Below are positions 27,043 to 37,000 of a DNA stretch of 64,000 bases, one piece after another. The first letter of the stretch is position 1. Each line of letters starts with the position of its first letter. The translations under genes and the position numbers were made by a program. Under the pieces are notes generated by a model, which saw nothing but the letters and a program-made list of their open reading frames with translations, was not told the origin of the DNA and did not search any database. Origin of the DNA: Actinomadura nitritigenes (lineage in GTDB: Bacteria > Actinomycetota > Actinomycetes > Streptosporangiales > Streptosporangiaceae); assembly GCF_017573545.1 (NCBI RefSeq), contig NZ_JAGEOK010000019.1:62001-126000 (forward strand), given 5' to 3'.

Positions 27043-28476
27043 ATGCGACCAGGCGACAGGTGGACGCTGGCGGGCGCGCGGTGGAGCCGCGGCGGCGGGG
27101 ACGGCGCGTTCACGGTGACCGATCCGGCGACCGGCGAGACGGTGGGAGAGGTGCCCGTCGGCACGGCCGTGGACGTCGCGGCCGCGGTGGCCGCCGCGAC
27201 CCGGGCGGCGCCCGGCTGGGCCGCGACCGCGCCCGCCGAGCGCGGCGCCGCCCTGCACGGCGCCGCGAGCGCGGTCGAGCGGCATGCCGACGACCTGGCG
27301 GCGCTCGTCACCGCGGAGATGGGCAAGCCGGCGGACGACGCGCTCGGCGGCGTCCGGGCCGGGATCGGGACGCTGCGCCAGTACGCCGAGCTGGGGCCAC
27401 TGCACGGGGGCCGGAGCCTGCAGGGCGGCTGGAGCGCCGCCGACTTCATGGCCCGCGAACCGCTCGGGCTCGTCGCGATCATCACCCCCTGGAACGACCC
27501 CGTCGCCATCGCCTGCGGCCTCATCGGCGCGGCCGTGGTCACCGGCAACACCGTCGTGCACAAGCCGTCCGAGCGGACGCCGCACACCGGGGCGCTGCTC
27601 ACCGAACTGCTCGCCGGGTCCCTGCCGGCCGGCGTCCTGAACATGGTCAGCGGCGACGGGACGACCGGCGAGGCGCTCGCGGGCCACCCGGACCTCGACG
27701 CGATCGCGCACGTCGGCTCCACCCGCACGGGCCGCCGCGTCGCCGAACTGGCCGCCGCGAGCGGCGCGAAGACGCTGCTGGAGAACGGCGGCGCCGACCC
27801 GCTGATCGTCGACGCGGACGTCGACCCCGCCTGGGCCGCGGAGCAGGCCGCCACCGGCTGCTTCGCCAACGCCGGCCAGATCTGCACCTCGGTCGAGCGG
27901 ATCTACGTGCACGGAGCGGTCGCCAAGGACTTCGTCGCGGCGCTGACGGCCCGCGCGCAGGCGCTGCGGCCCGGCCCGGGCGACGACCCCTCCACCGAGC
28001 TCGGCCCGCTGGTGGACGAGCGGCACCGCTCCCAGGTGCACGAGCAGGTCGAGAAGGCCGTCGCCGACGGCGCCCGGCTGCGCGCCGGCGGCCGGATCCC
28101 GGACGGGCCCGGCTGCTTCTACCCGGCGACCGTCCTGGACTACTGCACCGACCACATGGCGGTCATGGCGGAGGAGACGTTCGGGCCCGTCGCGCCCGTC
28201 CGCGCCGTCGCCTCGTTCGAGGAGGCGCTGGACAGGGCGAACCGCTCCCGCTACGGCCTCGCCGCGACCGTCCTGACCCGCGACATGGCGCACGCGCAGC
28301 GCGCCTGGCGCACCCTGAAGGCCGGCACCGTGAAGATCAACGCGGTGTTCGGCGGCGCCCCGGGAGGCGCCGCCACCCCGCGCCGGGCCAGCGGCCGGGG
28401 CTTCGGCTACGGCCCCGAGCTGCTGGACGAGATGACCGCGGTGAAGGTCGTCCACCTGGAGACCGACGTCTCTTGA
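27043..28476 (+). CDS. NAD(P)-dependent aldehyde dehydrogenase
   Basis: Protein of 477 aa of the ALDH superfamily. ITPWNDPVAIA (in place of the common PWNFP), HKPSERTPHTG, catalytic Glu in LLENGGADPLIV (near 247) and catalytic Cys in NAGQICTSVERI (near 280) are intact; AEETFGPVAPV and GLAATVLTRD lie downstream. Substrate unknown. AGGAGGG lies 8 bases before ATG 27043. It converges on the RtcB-like gene with a 4-bp gap. Confidence 0.9.
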   Translation: MRPGDRWTLAGARWSRGGGDGAFTVTDPATGETVGEVPVGTAVDVAAAVAAATRAAPGWAATAPAERGAALHGAASAVERHADDLAALVTAEMGKPADDALGGVRAGIGTLRQYAELGPLHGGRSLQGGWSAADFMAREPLGLVAIITPWNDPVAIACGLIGAAVVTGNTVVHKPSERTPHTGALLTELLAGSLPAGVLNMVSGDGTTGEALAGHPDLDAIAHVGSTRTGRRVAELAAASGAKTLLENGGADPLIVDADVDPAWAAEQAATGCFANAGQICTSVERIYVHGAVAKDFVAALTARAQALRPGPGDDPSTELGPLVDERHRSQVHEQVEKAVADGARLRAGGRIPDGPGCFYPATVLDYCTDHMAVMAEETFGPVAPVRAVASFEEALDRANRSRYGLAATVLTRDMAHAQRAWRTLKAGTVKINAVFGGAPGGAATPRRASGRGFGYGPELLDEMTAVKVVHLETDVS

Positions 28477-28480
28477 GGCG

Positions 28481-29989
28481 TCATCCCTTGACGGTCAGCA
28501 GCGGGCGCAGCTCCGCGACCGGCGTCGCGACGCCGCCGCCCTGCAGGCTCGCCACCACCGGCCCGATGTCCTTGTAGGCCCAGGGCGCCTCCTGCTTGAG
28601 GTCGCGGCGCCACGCGGCCATCACGTCCGACCGCCGCGCGACCATCGGATCGCGGTGGTCCAGCGGCGTCACGACGCGGAACTCGCGCAGGAACGCGTCG
28701 AGCTCCGCGTCGTTCCCCCGCGCCGACGCGCCGCGGGGCACCCGGCGTCCCGCGCCGTGGCAGGCGCTGGCGAGGGTGCGCGGGTCGCCGTGCCCGCGCA
28801 GGACGAAGCTCGCGGCGCCCATCGACCCGGGGACGATCACCGGCTCGCCCCACATCGCGTACGGGCCGCCCGCCATCGCCGCGTGCCCGGCCGCGGGCGT
28901 GGCGCCCTTGCGGTGCACCACCCGTGCCCCGTCCTGCCAGAACAGGTTGTGCGGCGCGTCGTACAGCAGCCGCGCCTCCGCGCCGCTGCACTCCGCCGCG
29001 AGCCCGGCCCGCATCGTCAGCGACAGGAAGAACCGGTTCCCGGACGCGAAGTTGGCGGCGTTGCCGAACGCGTCCAGGTATCGGCGCCGTGCGCGCGCGG
29101 ACCGCTCGTCGAGCAGGAACGGCAGGATCCCGTTCTCCGGGCGGGGAAGGCCGCCGGGCCAGCCGGCGCGCAGCGCGTCCAGTGCCGTCGCGTTCGCCTG
29201 ATGGCCCAGCGACAGCGAGCCGCTGTGCACCATCGTCACGACCGTGCCGGGCGCCAGCCCCCACGCGTGCGCCGCCGCCGCGTCGTGCACCCGCGACACG
29301 TACTGGAGTTCGGCGAAGTGGTTGCCGCCGCCGATCCCGCCGATGACGCTGTCGTGGCTGGCGCCGCCCGCGCTGCCGATCCAGTCGGCGAACGCCTCGG
29401 CCGTCCCCACCGGGAGGCCGGGCGCGTGCATGCGGTCCAGGGCGTCGTCGGCGTCCTCGGGCCGCACGCCCCGCCACGGCGCCGCGCCGGCGAGCAGCAG
29501 GCCGGGCACCCCGTCCCGCAGCAGCGCCTCCCGCTGGACGGGCGTGAGCGCGATCCGCCGGCCGCCCTCGAAGAACAGGTGCCGCAGCCGCCGCTCCAGG
29601 GCGCCGAGCCTCGGCCGGACGCGGCCGGCGTCCAGGGACGTGACCTCCAGCCGCATCCCGCAGTTGACGTCGTTGCCGACCGCCTGCGGCAGCAGCGCGT
29701 GCTCGGTCTCCAGGACGGTGCCGATCGGGATCCCGGCGCCCTTGTGGAAGTCGGGGGTGAGCGCGACGCGGGCGATGCGCGGCTCCGGGCCGTCATAGCC
29801 GGGCGTGGCCTCGGCGAGGCGTTCCAGGGTGCGGGCGGTCTCCAGGAGCGCGAGCGCCTCGTCGACGGCCGCGTGCTCGAGCGGGACGTCGTCCCCGGCG
29901 CAGATCTCGGCGGGGACGCCGTACGGGTTGGGGAGGTGGAGCCAGTGGTCGCCGGTGCGGACGAGCCGCCGGTCCTGACGTGCGGGCAT
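28481..29989 (-). CDS. Second RtcB-like RNA ligase, divergent branch
   Basis: RtcB homologue of 502 aa, only distantly related to the one at 16066. All key positions are kept: NDVNCGMRL (metal Asp and Cys), IGGGNHFAELQ, VHSGSLSLGHQ, DAPHNLFW and SACHGAGRRV with the GMP-accepting His. HSGSLS replaces the canonical HSGSRG, and an N-terminal segment of about 90 residues precedes the core. It is not linked to archease. A TetR gene lies upstream on the same strand, 137 bp away. It may act on a different RNA end or need no activator; this is inference. Confidence 0.85.
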   Translation of the reverse strand: MPARQDRRLVRTGDHWLHLPNPYGVPAEICAGDDVPLEHAAVDEALALLETARTLERLAEATPGYDGPEPRIARVALTPDFHKGAGIPIGTVLETEHALLPQAVGNDVNCGMRLEVTSLDAGRVRPRLGALERRLRHLFFEGGRRIALTPVQREALLRDGVPGLLLAGAAPWRGVRPEDADDALDRMHAPGLPVGTAEAFADWIGSAGGASHDSVIGGIGGGNHFAELQYVSRVHDAAAAHAWGLAPGTVVTMVHSGSLSLGHQANATALDALRAGWPGGLPRPENGILPFLLDERSARARRRYLDAFGNAANFASGNRFFLSLTMRAGLAAECSGAEARLLYDAPHNLFWQDGARVVHRKGATPAAGHAAMAGGPYAMWGEPVIVPGSMGAASFVLRGHGDPRTLASACHGAGRRVPRGASARGNDAELDAFLREFRVVTPLDHRDPMVARRSDVMAAWRRDLKQEAPWAYKDIGPVVASLQGGGVATPVAELRPLLTVKG

Positions 29990-30126
29990 GGGGGGAGATC
30001 CTTCGGGCTGCCGGAAGGCGCGCGACGGCGCGCAGGAAAGAGGGCCGTTCGCGCGGAAGGGCGCGACGGCCGGGGGAGCGGGGCGGAAGGCCCGCTCGTT
30101 CCTCGGGTTCAGCAGCCGCGAGGCGG

Positions 30127-30735
30127 TTACGACCGTACCGCGCGGTCCTCCGCCGGGCCATCGGTTTTCCCGTAGGCCCCGATGTAGCTCGTCACCATCC
30201 GGGCGACGAAGTGCGCGACCTGCTCTGGCGGGCCGGACGGCAGCATGATGTGGCTCATCGTCAGCCGGACCGCCGCGTCGGCGATCTCCACGAGCGCGTC
30301 GCGGTCCACGCCCGGCCACTGGCGCAGCGCGTGCTCGGCGAGCCGGGAGCTGGCGGTGAACAGCACCGGCTCGGCCCGCGTGGTCAGCAGCGGCAGCATG
30401 TCGTCGCCGTCCGCGCCGGTCAGCACGGCCTTCTTCAGCTGGTCGTCGGCGGACATCTCCAGCGTGAACAGCACCGCCGCGACCACCGCCGAGTACAGGT
30501 CCTCGTGCTCGGACAGGACCTGGTCGATCCCGTCGAGGTAGCGGTCGTTATCGCGCACCACCACCGCCTGGGCGAGCCCCCACTTGTCGCCGAACTCGTT
30601 GTAGACGGTCTGCCGGCTCACCCCGGCCGCGGCGGCGACGTCCTGCATGCGCACCGCCCGGTAGCCGCGCTCGACGAGGAGCGCGGCGGCGGCGTCCAGC
30701 AGGCATTCGCGCACCGGACGTTCCGCGCTGCCCAT
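30127..30735 (-). CDS. TetR-family transcriptional regulator
   Basis: Regulator of 202 aa with the HTH VAAAAGVSRQTVYNEFGDKW (about residues 35-54); the NEFGDKWGLAQAV extension is common among actinobacterial TetR proteins of this group. It is the gene upstream of the second RtcB and divergent from a methyltransferase with a 46-bp gap, so it probably controls one or both. Confidence 0.88.
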   Translation of the reverse strand: MGSAERPVRECLLDAAAALLVERGYRAVRMQDVAAAAGVSRQTVYNEFGDKWGLAQAVVVRDNDRYLDGIDQVLSEHEDLYSAVVAAVLFTLEMSADDQLKKAVLTGADGDDMLPLLTTRAEPVLFTASSRLAEHALRQWPGVDRDALVEIADAAVRLTMSHIMLPSGPPEQVAHFVARMVTSYIGAYGKTDGPAEDRAVRS

Positions 30736-30781
30736 CAGTGGTCCTTCCGGCCGGCGGTCACCCCGCCATTATCCTTGCCCG

Positions 30782-31591
30782 GTGACGGAAATGGACTACC
30801 GGGCGCTCAACCGCGCGCTGTGGGACGAACGGGTCGGCATCCACGTCGCCAGCGACTTCTACGACGTCGCCGGCTTCCGCGCCGGCGGCACCGCGCTGCG
30901 CGACTTCGAGATCGCCGAGGTCGGCGACGTGGCCGGCCGCCGGCTGGTGCATCTCCAATGCCACTTCGGGCTGGACACGCTGTCGTGGGCGCGGCTCGGC
31001 GCGCGCGTCACCGGCCTCGACTTCTCCGGGCCCGCCGTGGAGGCCGCCCGGGAGATCGCGGCCGGATGCGGTCTCGAGGCCAGGTTCGTCGAGGCGGACG
31101 TGTACGACGCGGCCGCCGCGCTGGGGGAGACCTACGAGATCGTCTACACCGGCATCGGGGCGCTGGTGTGGCTGCCGGACGTGGACCGCTGGGCGCGGGT
31201 CGTCGCCGGGCTGCTCGAGCCCGGCGGCTTCCTGTACCTCAGCGAGTTCCACCCGTTCGGCGACGTCCTGGACGACGCGGACGGCTCCACCGTCGCCTAC
31301 GACTACTTCGACGCCTCGCCGCAGGTGTGGGACGAGCCCGGCACCTACACCGACGGCGACCAGAACACCCGCAACACCCGGTCGGTGACGTTCCAGCACG
31401 GGCTCGGCAAGGTCGTCAGCGCCCTCGCCGCCGCCGGGCTGCGCATCGACTTCCTGCACGAGCACGACCACACGTACTTCCAGCGCTTCGCGGCGCTGGA
31501 ACGGCACGGGACGGTCTACCGGCTGCCGGAGGGCCGTCCGCGCGTCCCGCTGATGTACTCCCTCCGCGCCACCCGTCCCGCCGACGGCTGA
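30782..31591 (+). CDS. Class I SAM-dependent methyltransferase
   Basis: Protein of 269 aa. Motif I is LVHLQCHFGLDTLSWARLGA, motif II VTGLDFSGPAVEAAR, and the post-core FLYLSEFHPFGDVL; all fit the UbiE/COG2226-like methyltransferases common in actinobacteria. The acceptor is unknown. GTG 30782 is used (Met follows at residue 4). Its 3' end overlaps the convergent ROK gene by 76 bp. Confidence 0.87.
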   Translation: MTEMDYRALNRALWDERVGIHVASDFYDVAGFRAGGTALRDFEIAEVGDVAGRRLVHLQCHFGLDTLSWARLGARVTGLDFSGPAVEAAREIAAGCGLEARFVEADVYDAAAALGETYEIVYTGIGALVWLPDVDRWARVVAGLLEPGGFLYLSEFHPFGDVLDDADGSTVAYDYFDASPQVWDEPGTYTDGDQNTRNTRSVTFQHGLGKVVSALAAAGLRIDFLHEHDHTYFQRFAALERHGTVYRLPEGRPRVPLMYSLRATRPADG

Positions 31592-32814
31592 ACCGGGGGC
31601 GGCGGCGGGGCCGCCGGCTCGCCGCCGGCGTCGAGCAGGTGCGCGAGGGGCAGCGTCGCCGCGCCCACCGCGACCGCCTCAGGGCCGAGGTGGCACGGCT
31701 CGACCGAGGTCTGCGCGAACGGCTGCCGCAGCGCGTACCGGGCGGTGGCGTCCACGATCCGGTCGAGCATCCGGCCGCCGAGCAGCAGCCCCGCCCACCC
31801 GCCGATGATGATCTTCTCGGGGCTGAACAGGTTGACCAGGTCCGCGATGCCCGCGCCGAGGTGCTCGGCGACGTCGGCGCGCAGCTCCGCCGCGGCCGGC
31901 GACGGATCGTCCAGCAGCCCCGCGAGCGCGGTCTCCTCGTCGGCGCCGGCGGGCCCGCCCGCGGCGCGGTGGCGCTCCAGCAGCGCCGCCGCGCCCACGT
32001 AGGCCTCCAGGCAGCCGAGAGACCCGCACCGGCACGGCACGCCGCCGACCCGCGACGTCGTGTGCCCCCACTCGCCGGCGCTGCCCGCCGCGCCCCGGTA
32101 GGGCGAGCCGTCGATCATCACCGCGGAGCCGACGCCGGACCCGATGAGCGCGACCACCGCGTTGCGGTGCCCGCGCCCGGCGCCGAACCACATCTCCGCC
32201 TGGCCGAGCGCGGTCGCGCCGTTGTCGACGAACAGCGGCAGGGCGGTGCCCTCCCGGAGCATCCGCTCCAGCGGCACCCCGTCCCAGCCGATCGTCTGGC
32301 AGTGCACGACCGCCTCGGTGCCGCCCCCGGCCGGGCGGTGCTCGACGACGCCCGGGACGCCGACCCCGGCGCCGATGATGGTGGACGGGTCGACCGAGGC
32401 GCGCCCGATGACGTCGGCCAGCCCCTCCAGGATGTGGCGCGCCACGGCGCGGTCGTCGTGCCCGCCGTCGCCGAGCGGCAGGTCGGCCTTGGCGAGCTGG
32501 GTGAGGTCGAGGTCGAACAGCTCGACCATCACGCGCGTCTCGCCGACGTCCACGCCGACCAGGTGGCCGAAACCGGCCGCGACCTTCAGCAGCACCCGCG
32601 GCCGGCCGCCGTCGGACTCCACGCTGCCGGCCTCCGCCACCAGGCCCGCCTCGATCAGCTCGCCGACGACGTTGCTGACCGACGCGGGGCTGAGCCCGGT
32701 CTCGCGCGCCAGGTCCTGGCGGCTGAGCGGGCCGTCGAAGTAGAGCCTGCGCAGCAGCACCGAGCGGTTGGTGCGGCGCAGATCCCGGACGGTCCTGCGG
32801 CGCCGGTCCGGCAT
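31516..32814 (-). CDS. ROK-family transcriptional repressor
   Basis: Protein of 432 aa: an N-terminal winged HTH (LSRQDLARETGLSPASVSNV) followed by a ROK kinase-like sugar-binding domain with GVGVPGVV, the zinc motif CRCGSLGCLEAY and GSAGEWGHTT. Such repressors (XylR/NagC type) control sugar uptake and glycosidase genes. The expected divergent target here is the GH1 beta-glucosidase, of which only the 3' end survives next to a transposon remnant. The last 30 residues are Pro/Arg-rich and run into the convergent methyltransferase gene. Confidence 0.9.
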   Translation of the reverse strand: MPDRRRRTVRDLRRTNRSVLLRRLYFDGPLSRQDLARETGLSPASVSNVVGELIEAGLVAEAGSVESDGGRPRVLLKVAAGFGHLVGVDVGETRVMVELFDLDLTQLAKADLPLGDGGHDDRAVARHILEGLADVIGRASVDPSTIIGAGVGVPGVVEHRPAGGGTEAVVHCQTIGWDGVPLERMLREGTALPLFVDNGATALGQAEMWFGAGRGHRNAVVALIGSGVGSAVMIDGSPYRGAAGSAGEWGHTTSRVGGVPCRCGSLGCLEAYVGAAALLERHRAAGGPAGADEETALAGLLDDPSPAAAELRADVAEHLGAGIADLVNLFSPEKIIIGGWAGLLLGGRMLDRIVDATARYALRQPFAQTSVEPCHLGPEAVAVGAATLPLAHLLDAGGEPAAPPPPPVQPSAGRVARREYISGTRGRPSGSR

Positions 32815-32898
32815 CGGGCCCCCTTTCGCCGCGGCCCGGCGGCCGCGTCCCCCGGAAGGTTCTCAGGTCTTGACCCCGGAATTATGTCACCGCTTAGA

Positions 32899-32909
32899 TC
32901 ACGCCGTGA
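32899..32909. promoter_or_regulatory. Palindrome TCACG-C-CGTGA, candidate ROK operator
   Basis: Perfect 5+1+5 repeat 85 bp upstream of the ROK start, in an AT-richer stretch (32879-32926). That stretch also has outer imperfect arms TTATGTCACC and GGTGTGACGTAA. It is the only operator-like site between the repressor and the wrecked glucosidase locus. Confidence 0.45.
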
Positions 32910-33076
32910 AATAAGGTGTGACGTAACTCTCCCGAGCGACGCGCCCCCTCCTACGCGGAAGGCCGAGCCGATGCGCCACCCCACCTCACCGGCGTCCGGA
33001 CACAGCGCGACATCCTCCGGGGACACCCGCCCGCCACCGCACTGACCCCCCGCCCCGGCCGGCGCGCGCGCCTGCC

Positions 33077-33619
33077 GCGCGGCACAGGGCGCGGGAGGGG
33101 CGGCACGCCGCGCATGTGAATCACCAGATCGCCAAGCAGATCGTGGCCGATGCCCAACGCACCGGACGCGGGATCGCCCTCGAAGAGCTGGGCGGGATCC
33201 GCGAACGGGTACGGCTCAGGCGGCACCAGCGGGCCACGCTCTGCACCTGGCCGTTCCATCAGCTCGGCAACTGCATCGCCTACAAGGCCCAACGAGCCGG
33301 GGTGCCGGTCTTGGAGGTGGACCCGGCCTACACCTCGCAGACCTGCCCGCGCTGCGGGCATGTCGCACGCAACAATCGTCCCGTCCGGGACCGTTTCTGT
33401 TGTCGTCGGTGCGGGCTCGCTGGCGCGGCCGACCACATCGCCGCCGTGAACGTCCGCCGACGGGCGCGCACGGCGTGGGCATTCGTCAGCATGCCCGACC
33501 CGCCCCCACCCGGGGGGAAGGGTGATGCGACCTCAGCGCGACAGCCGGCCGCGAAGGGGAGCGCGACGAGGTGTGAACGACCGGGCCGCAAGCCCGGCCG
33601 TCCACGGCCGAGAAGCTGA
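33077..33619 (+). pseudogene. 3' half of a TnpB (IS200/IS605 OrfB) transposon nuclease gene
   Basis: In frame from about 33077 the residues are ARHRAREGRHAAHVNHQIAK, then QIVADAQRTGRGIALEEL, which is the TnpB core with the catalytic Glu context; a zinc ribbon CPRCGH...CCRRCG and the last RuvC segment ADHIAAVNVRRRA follow. The N-terminal half and first RuvC aspartate are missing, so the protein cannot be an active nuclease. GTG 33116 opens the longest frame. In the last RuvC motif, the usual ADxNAA is ADHIAA. The fragment leads straight into the element's right-end hairpins. Confidence 0.85.
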
Positions 33620-33620
33620 C
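33581..33620 (+). mobile_element. Right-end hairpins of the IS200/IS605-type element
   Basis: Directly after the TnpB zinc and RuvC segments: CCGGGC-CGCAA-GCCCGG, an overlapping CGGCCG-TCCA-CGGCCG, and the tail AGAAGCTGAC. Actinobacterial IS605/IS1341 elements end in such hairpins followed by a GAAGTTGAC-like tail, which in active elements forms the 3' end of the guide RNA scaffold. The left end was not found. Confidence 0.55.
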
Positions 33621-33923
33621 CACGCCGTTCGTGCTGTTCAGGTGTACGGGGTCGAGCCGCCGGTGCGGGGCGGCGACCTGGAGGCGATCTACCTGGCGGC
33701 CTGCGCGTCCGCGATCCGCAAGGGCGTCCCGCTCGACGGCTACTTCGCCTGGTCGCTGCTCGACAACTTCGAATGGGCGTACGGGTATGCGCAGCGGTTC
33801 GGGCTCGTCCACGTCGACTTCGGGACGCAGAAGCGGACCGTCAAGGACAGCGGGCGCCGCTACGCCGAGATCATCCGTGCGCACCGCGGCCTGTCCGCCG
33901 GGACGGTCGCGACCGGCCGCTGA
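33621..33923 (+). pseudogene. C-terminal fragment of a GH1 beta-glucosidase
   Basis: From the element's right end the frame reads on into YLAACASAIRKGVPLDGYFA, then WSLLDNFEWAYGYAQRFGLV and KRTVKDSGRRYAEIIRAHRG. These are the last glycone-binding and C-terminal segments of family 1 beta-glucosidases (WSLLDNFEW is diagnostic). About 100 of the usual 450 residues remain; both catalytic glutamates are gone. The frame is fused to transposon sequence upstream, so this is a truncation, not a small gene. Confidence 0.85.
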
Positions 33924-34027
33924 CCGTCCGGGCCGGGGCCCTGCGCCGCATGGGGCCCCGGTCCGGGCCCGCCGCCCGTCCCGCCTACAGTGAGGCTCCA
34001 CCAGACCCGTGACGGGCGGGCGCCGGG

Positions 34028-37000
34028 GTGAGGAGGGGCCGGGTGGGCGGGATCCTTGTGGCCAACCGGGGCGAGATCGCGCTGCGGATCGTCCGGGCGG
34101 CGGCGGAGTTGGGGCTGCGGACGGCCGCCGTGCACACCCGCGACGACGCCGGGTCCCCGCACACCCGCCGCGCCGACGAGGTCCGGGCGCTGCCCGGCGA
34201 AGGCGTCGCCGGCTACCTCGACGCGGACGCGCTGATCGCCGCAGCGAAGGACGCCGGCGTCACCGCCGTCCACCCCGGCTACGGGTTCCTGAGCGAGAAC
34301 GCCGCGTTCGCCGCGCGGTGCGCCGCCGCCGGCCTCACGTTCGTCGGCCCGCGCCCGGAGCTGCTGGAGCTGTTCGGCGACAAGACCCGGTCCCGCGCGC
34401 TGGCCCGCGAGGCGGGCGTGCCGGTGACGCCCGGCACGCCGGGGCCGGTGACCCCCGCCGAGGCCGAGGCGTTCGCGCGCGAGCACGGCCCCGTGATGCT
34501 CAAGGCCCTCGCGGGCGGCGGCGGGCGCGGCATGCGCGTCGTCGCCGGGCCCGGCGACATGGCGGAGGCGTACGAGCGGTGCCGTTCCGAGGCGCTCGCC
34601 TCCTTCGGGAACGGCGACCTGTACGCGGAGAAGCACGTGCCCCGGGCCCGGCACATCGAGGTGCAGATCGCGGGCGACGGCTCCGGAACCGTCACCCATC
34701 TGTGGGAACGCGACTGCAGCGTCCAGCGGCGCAACCAGAAGCTGGTGGAGATCGCCCCGGCGCCCGCGCTGCCGCCGCGCCTGCGGGACGCGCTGCTCGG
34801 CGCCGCCGTCCGCATGGCCGCGCACGTCCGCTACGAGAGCCTCGGCACGTTCGAGTTCCTCGTGTCCGGCGAGGAGTTCTGGTTCCTGGAGGCCAACCCG
34901 AGGCTGCAGGTCGAGCACACCGTCACCGAGGAGGTCACCGGCGTCGACCTGGTGAAGGCGCAGATCCGGCTGGCGCTGGGCGAGGACCTCGCCGGCGTCG
35001 GCCTCGCCGCGCCGCCGCCCGCGCACGGCTGCGCCGTCCAGGTGCGCGTCAACACCGAGACGATCGACCCGGACGGCACGCCGCGCCCGCACGCGGGGAC
35101 GCTCGCCGCGTTCACGCCGCCGACCGGCCCCGGCGTCCGCGTCGACACCTACGGGCACCCCGGCTACCGCACGAGCCTCCGCTACGACCCGCTGCTGGCG
35201 AAGGTCGTCGCCCGCGCGGAGGACCTGCCGTCGGCCGCCGCCCGCGCCCACGGCGCGCTCGGCGAGTTCGAGATCGCCGGCGTCGCGACGAGCATCCCGT
35301 TGCTGCAGGGCGTCCTGCGGCATCCCGAGTTCACGGCGGGCGGAGTCCCGACCTCGTTCCTCGCCGACCACCTGCCGGAACTGCTGCGCAGCGAGCACCA
35401 CCGGTTCTACGTTCCCGCGCCCGAGGAGGCCGCCGCCCCCGTCGCGGCGGTGCCCGACGCGCCGCCCGGCACGGTCGCGGTGGCCGCGCCCATGCAGGGC
35501 ACGGTGGTGAGCATGGAGGCCGCCGAAGGGGACCTCGTCCGCGCGGGGGCGCCGGTGCTGATCCTCGAGGCGATGAAGATGGAGCACGTCGTCCGGGCGG
35601 AGGAGGCGGGCGTCGTCCGCGCCCTCGCCGCGGCACCCGGCACCACCGTCGCCGCGGGCGCGCCGCTGCTGTTCCTCGAACCCGCCGAGGCCGGCGGCCG
35701 CCACACCGACGACGAGGCCGAGGCCGACCTCGACGCGATCCGCGCCGACCTCGCCGAGACGATCCGGCGGCACGAGATCGGGCTGGACGCGGCCCGTCCC
35801 GACGCGGTCGCCAAGCGGCACGCGCGCGGCCACCGCACCGCCCGCGCGAACATCGAGGACCTCTGCGACCCCGGCACGTTCGTGGAGTACGGCGCGCTCG
35901 CCATCGCGGCGCAACGGCAGCGCCGGTCCCTGGACGACCTGATCGAGCGCACCCCGGCCGACGGCATGGTCTGCGGCCTCGGCGACGTGAACGGCGCCCA
36001 GGCCGTGGTCATGTCCTACGACTACATGGTGCTGGCCGGGACGCAGGGCCACCACAACCACCGCAAGACCGACCGGATGCTCGACCTCGCGCGGCGGCGC
36101 CGCCTGCCGGTCGTGCTGTTCGCCGAGGGCGGCGGCGGGCGCCCCGGCGACACCGACACCTCGATGGTGTCCGGCCTGGACGTGACGACCTTCCACGCCA
36201 TGGGCCGGCTCAGCGGCGCCGTCCCGTCCGTCGGCATCGCGTCCGGGCGCTGCTTCGCCGGGAACGCGGCCCTCCTCGGCTGCTGCGACGTCATCATCGC
36301 CACGCGCGACGCCAACATCGGCATGGGCGGGCCCGCGATGATCGAAGGCGGCGGCCTCGGGGTGTTCGCCCCCGAGGAGATCGGCCCGGTCGCCGACCAG
36401 GAGCCCAACGGCGTCGTCGACATCGTCGTCGAGGACGAGGCGGAGGCCGTCGGCGCGGCCCGCCGCTACCTGTCCTACTTCCAGGGCCCCGCGGACGAGT
36501 GGACGTGCGACGACCAGCGGCTCCTGCGGCACGTGATCCCGGAGAACCGGCTGCGCGCCTACGACGTCCGGAGGGTGATCGGGCACCTGGCCGACACCGG
36601 GTCGGTGCTGGAGCTGCGGCGGGCGTTCGGCGTCGGGATCATCACCGCGCTGGTGCGGATCGAAGGCCGCCCCATGGGGCTCATCGCCAACGACCCGGCG
36701 CATCTCGGCGGCGCCATCGACCGGGACGCCGCCGACAAGGCCGCCCGCTTCCTGCAGCTGTGCGACGCGCACGGCCTGCCCGTGGTGTCGCTGTGCGACA
36801 CCCCCGGGTTCATGGTCGGACCGGACGCCGAGCGCACCGCGACCGTCCGGCACTTCGGCCGGATGTTCGTCATCGGCGCGAACCTGAGCGTCCCGCTCGT
36901 CACCGTCGTCCTGCGCAAGGGGTACGGGCTCGGCGCCCAGGCGATGGCGGGCGGCGGGTTCAAGGCGCCGCTCGCGACCGTCGCGTGGCCGACCGGCGAG

